Source of the DNA: Ardenticatenaceae bacterium
GTDB lineage: Bacteria > Chloroflexota > Anaerolineae > Promineifilales > Promineifilaceae
Length of the DNA: 64,000 nucleotides
Direction: 5' to 3'
Assembly (NCBI GenBank): GCA_020634395.1
Contig: JACKBU010000017.1
Coordinates: forward strand, 36,040 to 100,039
In this document: positions 61,960 through 64,000 of the stretch, piece after piece
Position numbering within the stretch: position 1 is the stretch's first letter
Layout: every line of letters starts with the position of its first letter
Notes under the pieces: model-generated
Database searches by the model: none
Told to the model about the DNA's origin: nothing
Seen by the model: the letters and a program-made list of their open reading frames with translations, nothing else
Translations under genes and position numbers: made by a program

Positions 61960-62870
61960 GTAGGCACACCTACCAGACGGCCGAGTTCTTGTACGGCCGT
62001 TACCAACGCATCAATCTCCATCGTCCGCCCCCGTTCCAGGTCTTGCAGCATGGAAGTTTTGTGCGCGCCGACGGCCGCTGCCCCGGCAATGCGCTTGTCC
62101 ACGTCCATGCCAAAGCGCACCCCCAGCTTCTCGCCGATGGCCTGCGCTTCCAGCATCATCGCCCGCACCACGGCCTGCGTGCCGGGGTCAGTGGCGATAG
62201 TTTCCAGCGTGCCGCCGGTCAGGGCGCTGACCGGATTGAAGGACAGATTGCCCCACAGCTTCACCCAGATGTCGTTGCGGATGTGGTTGCGCACCGGCGC
62301 TTTGAAACCGGCGGCGCGGAAGAGGTCGCTCAGAGCCGTCACCCGTTCGGTTTTTTCGCCGTCCGGCTCACCCAGGCTAAAGCGGTCGCCGCTGACGTGC
62401 TGGATAACGCCGGGAGCCACCACCTCCGTCGCCGGGTAGACCACGCAGCCAATGGCCCGCTCCGGCCCAATGCCCTGCCACTGCACGCCGCCGGGATCCA
62501 CGCTGCTGAGTTGGTGATCTTGCCAAGGACCGGCCAGTTTGTAGAAGTACCACCAGGGGAGACCATTCACGGCCGTGACAACGGCCGTATCCTTTCCCAG
62601 CAGCGGCTGCACCGCCCCCACCACGCCCGGCACAGACGGCGCTTTCAGCGTGATGATGACGTAATCCTGCACGCCGACCGCAGCCGGATCATCTGTGCAG
62701 CGCGGATGGGCTACCTTTTCCTCGCCGCCGATCAGCAGGCGCACGCCGTGGGCCTGCATCGCCGCCAGGTGCGGCCCACGAGCAATCAGCGTCACGTCGG
62801 CGCCGGCCAGCGCCAGCTCCGCGCCCAGATAGCCGCCAATCGCCCCCGCGCCATAAATGCAAACGCGCAT
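61896..62870 (-). CDS. panE: 2-dehydropantoate 2-reductase (ketopantoate reductase)
   Basis: NADPH-dependent reductase of 324 residues that makes pantoate for coenzyme A. The N-terminal Rossmann motif is CIYGAGAIGGYLGAELALAG. KLWGNLSFNPVSALTG carries the active-site Lys and Asn, and the C-terminal domain has MDVDKRIAGAAAVGAHKTSM and ELGRLVGVPTPTIDVI. The start overlaps the stop of the acyl-CoA ligase gene by 1 bp (TGATG), so they are translationally coupled. Its 3' end is duplicated beyond the UxxU gene. Confidence 0.9.
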   Translation of the reverse strand: MRVCIYGAGAIGGYLGAELALAGADVTLIARGPHLAAMQAHGVRLLIGGEEKVAHPRCTDDPAAVGVQDYVIITLKAPSVPGVVGAVQPLLGKDTAVVTAVNGLPWWYFYKLAGPWQDHQLSSVDPGGVQWQGIGPERAIGCVVYPATEVVAPGVIQHVSGDRFSLGEPDGEKTERVTALSDLFRAAGFKAPVRNHIRNDIWVKLWGNLSFNPVSALTGGTLETIATDPGTQAVVRAMMLEAQAIGEKLGVRFGMDVDKRIAGAAAVGAHKTSMLQDLERGRTMEIDALVTAVQELGRLVGVPTPTIDVILALVQQRARLAGCY

Positions 62871-64000
62871 CAGCCCAGCCCCAGCTTTTCCGCCAACCCA
62901 ATGCGCTGCATTTTACCGGTCGGTCCTTTGGGAATTTCCGTCAGAATCAGCACCTTGCGCGGCACTTTGAAGGGCGCCAATCGTTCCGAGGCAAAGTCGC
63001 GGATGTCGCGCTCGCTGGCTTCGGCCCCTTCGCGCAGCACCACGGCCGCCGCAACCTCTTCGCCCAACTTGGGATGGGGCATGGCAAAAGTAACCACCTG
63101 CTGCACGGCCGGGTGGTCCATCAGCACCTCATCCACTTCGCGCGGCGAGATTTTTTCGCCGCCCCGGTTGATGATTTCCTTCAGGCGGCCGGTGATGGTG
63201 GTGTAGCCTTCTTCGTCTTGCACGCCCTGGTCGCCGGTGCGGAACCAGCCGTTGGTGAAGTTTTCGGCGTTGGCCTGGGGGTTGTTTTCGTAGCCGGGGG
63301 TGACGTTGCGGCCGCGGATAACGATTTCGCCGGTGGTGTGGGGCGGCAGCAAATTGCCCTCTTTGTCCATAATCGCCACGTCCAGCCCGATGGCGATGCC
63401 CACCGTGCCCACTTTGCGCGGACGCGGCGGCAGCGGATTGCTGGTCATCTGGTGCGAGGCTTCGGTCATGCCGTAGGCTTCGATGACCGGGGCGCGGAAG
63501 GTTTCCTCCAGTTCGGCCATGACCTGCGGCGGCAGCGAAGCCGACGAGGAGCGCACGAAGCGCAAATTGGCGGCCTGGATGATCTCCTGGTTGCGGGCGG
63601 CGCGGCTGAGGATGGCCTGGTGCATGGTGGGAACGGCCGTGTACCACGTCGGTTTCTCATCGTCCAGCCAGGCGAAAAATTGCAGCGCATTAAAACCGGG
63701 CGTGCAGCACACGCTGGCCCCGGCCAGCAGCGAACTGAGCAGCGCGGCCATCAGCCCATGAATGTGGAACAGGGGCATCACGTTCAGGCAGTGGTCGGCG
63801 GGGGTCAGGGCCAGGGTGTCGCGGATGTTGCCCACGGAGGCGCAGACGTTGCGCTGCAGCAGCGGCACAATCTTCGGGCGGGAGGTGGTGCCGGAGGTGT
63901 GCAAAATCAGGGCCACATCTTCAGAAGTGGCGGGACCGGCGTGGGCGGGCGGCGCGGGCGGCAGGCTGCTGCTGATGGTGAAGCGCCCGGCCGGATCATC
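62870..64000 (-). CDS. AMP-dependent acyl-CoA synthetase/ligase, C-terminal part
   Basis: ANL-superfamily ligase that activates a carboxylic acid through an acyl-adenylate. The gene is open at the window edge, so about the first third is missing; 376 codons are present. Seen are the P-loop ILHTSGTTSRPKIVPL, EAYGMTEASHQMTSNPLP, the hinge FRTGDQGVQDEEGYTTITGR and the C-terminal lysine segment IPKGPTGKMQR. Close in type to oxalate/medium-chain acyl-CoA ligases of the PCS60/FadD group. It is coupled to panE by a 1 bp overlap, hinting at a shared acid/CoA pathway (inference). Confidence 0.9.
   Translation of the reverse strand, partial: DDPAGRFTISSSLPPAPPAHAGPATSEDVALILHTSGTTSRPKIVPLLQRNVCASVGNIRDTLALTPADHCLNVMPLFHIHGLMAALLSSLLAGASVCCTPGFNALQFFAWLDDEKPTWYTAVPTMHQAILSRAARNQEIIQAANLRFVRSSSASLPPQVMAELEETFRAPVIEAYGMTEASHQMTSNPLPPRPRKVGTVGIAIGLDVAIMDKEGNLLPPHTTGEIVIRGRNVTPGYENNPQANAENFTNGWFRTGDQGVQDEEGYTTITGRLKEIINRGGEKISPREVDEVLMDHPAVQQVVTFAMPHPKLGEEVAAAVVLREGAEASERDIRDFASERLAPFKVPRKVLILTEIPKGPTGKMQRIGLAEKLGLG

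Overview
The window is a gene-dense, GC-rich bacterial segment. About 50 genes lie on both strands, and I see no rRNA, tRNA, CRISPR array or intact transposase. The gene set suggests a heterotrophic member of the Chloroflexota (Anaerolineae-like). It includes a giant SARP/BTAD-NTPase-TPR regulator, secreted C11, S8 and M6 proteases, tandem wax-ester-synthase-type acyltransferases, a toast-rack lipoprotein and a CBS-type family II pyrophosphatase. The taxonomic call is an inference. The palindrome ACGGCCGT recurs throughout, with 25 copies counted by eye in the first 10 kb.

Layout. 1-10.5 kb: 3' end of ATP-type PEP carboxykinase, LON-domain protein, toast-rack lipoprotein, M32 carboxypeptidase, ParB-fold protein, SARP regulator, TVP38 membrane protein, esterase. 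10.7-17.8 kb: DUF1992 protein, two tandem WS/DGAT acyltransferases that each end in a ComEA-like helix-hairpin-helix domain, histidine phosphatase, TPR membrane protein, M20 peptidase. 18-27 kb: C11 protease lipoprotein (probably leaderless), Lrp regulator divergent from an EamA transporter, ClpB, and a Met-rich thioredoxin-fold lipoprotein followed by a CcdA-like electron carrier. 27-34 kb: zwf and gnd, glycogen debranching enzyme, peptidase T. 34-40.7 kb: HU/DUF4469 protein, an 800 bp repeat-rich gap with a phased 22 bp tandem array and a WD40 remnant, CorA, subtilase, and a lipoprotein resembling the subtilase propeptide. 40.7-47.5 kb: dnaK-grpE-J-protein operon, SurE, thioredoxin-TPR protein, DUF5996 protein. 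47.7-56.5 kb: M6 protease, PHP phosphatase, metallophosphoesterase, YdcF-like protein, WYL regulator, CBS-pyrophosphatase. 56.6-61.9 kb: copper locus csoR-copZ-copA with a consensus promoter and CsoR-type operator, followed by three small exported redox proteins. 61.9-64 kb: ketopantoate reductase and an acyl-CoA ligase cut by the window edge.

The most notable content is at 60.0-61.9 kb. Two adjacent lipoprotein genes look broken by in-frame TGA codons, but the sequence supports selenocysteine. The first is an AhpC/TSA-type redoxin with U-P-P-C. The second is a thioredoxin-like protein with U-P-P-U, two Sec residues in one active site. Both have a perfect stem with a GUG loop about 20 nt after the TGA, matching the bacterial SECIS layout. 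A Met-rich cytochrome c lipoprotein lies between them and the copper-export genes lie upstream. I infer an envelope selenol redox module linked to copper or cytochrome handling. No sel genes are in the window, so Sec insertion needs outside confirmation. The second gene is also flanked by a 65 bp direct duplication of the panE 3' end, which appears to have removed its native start codon.
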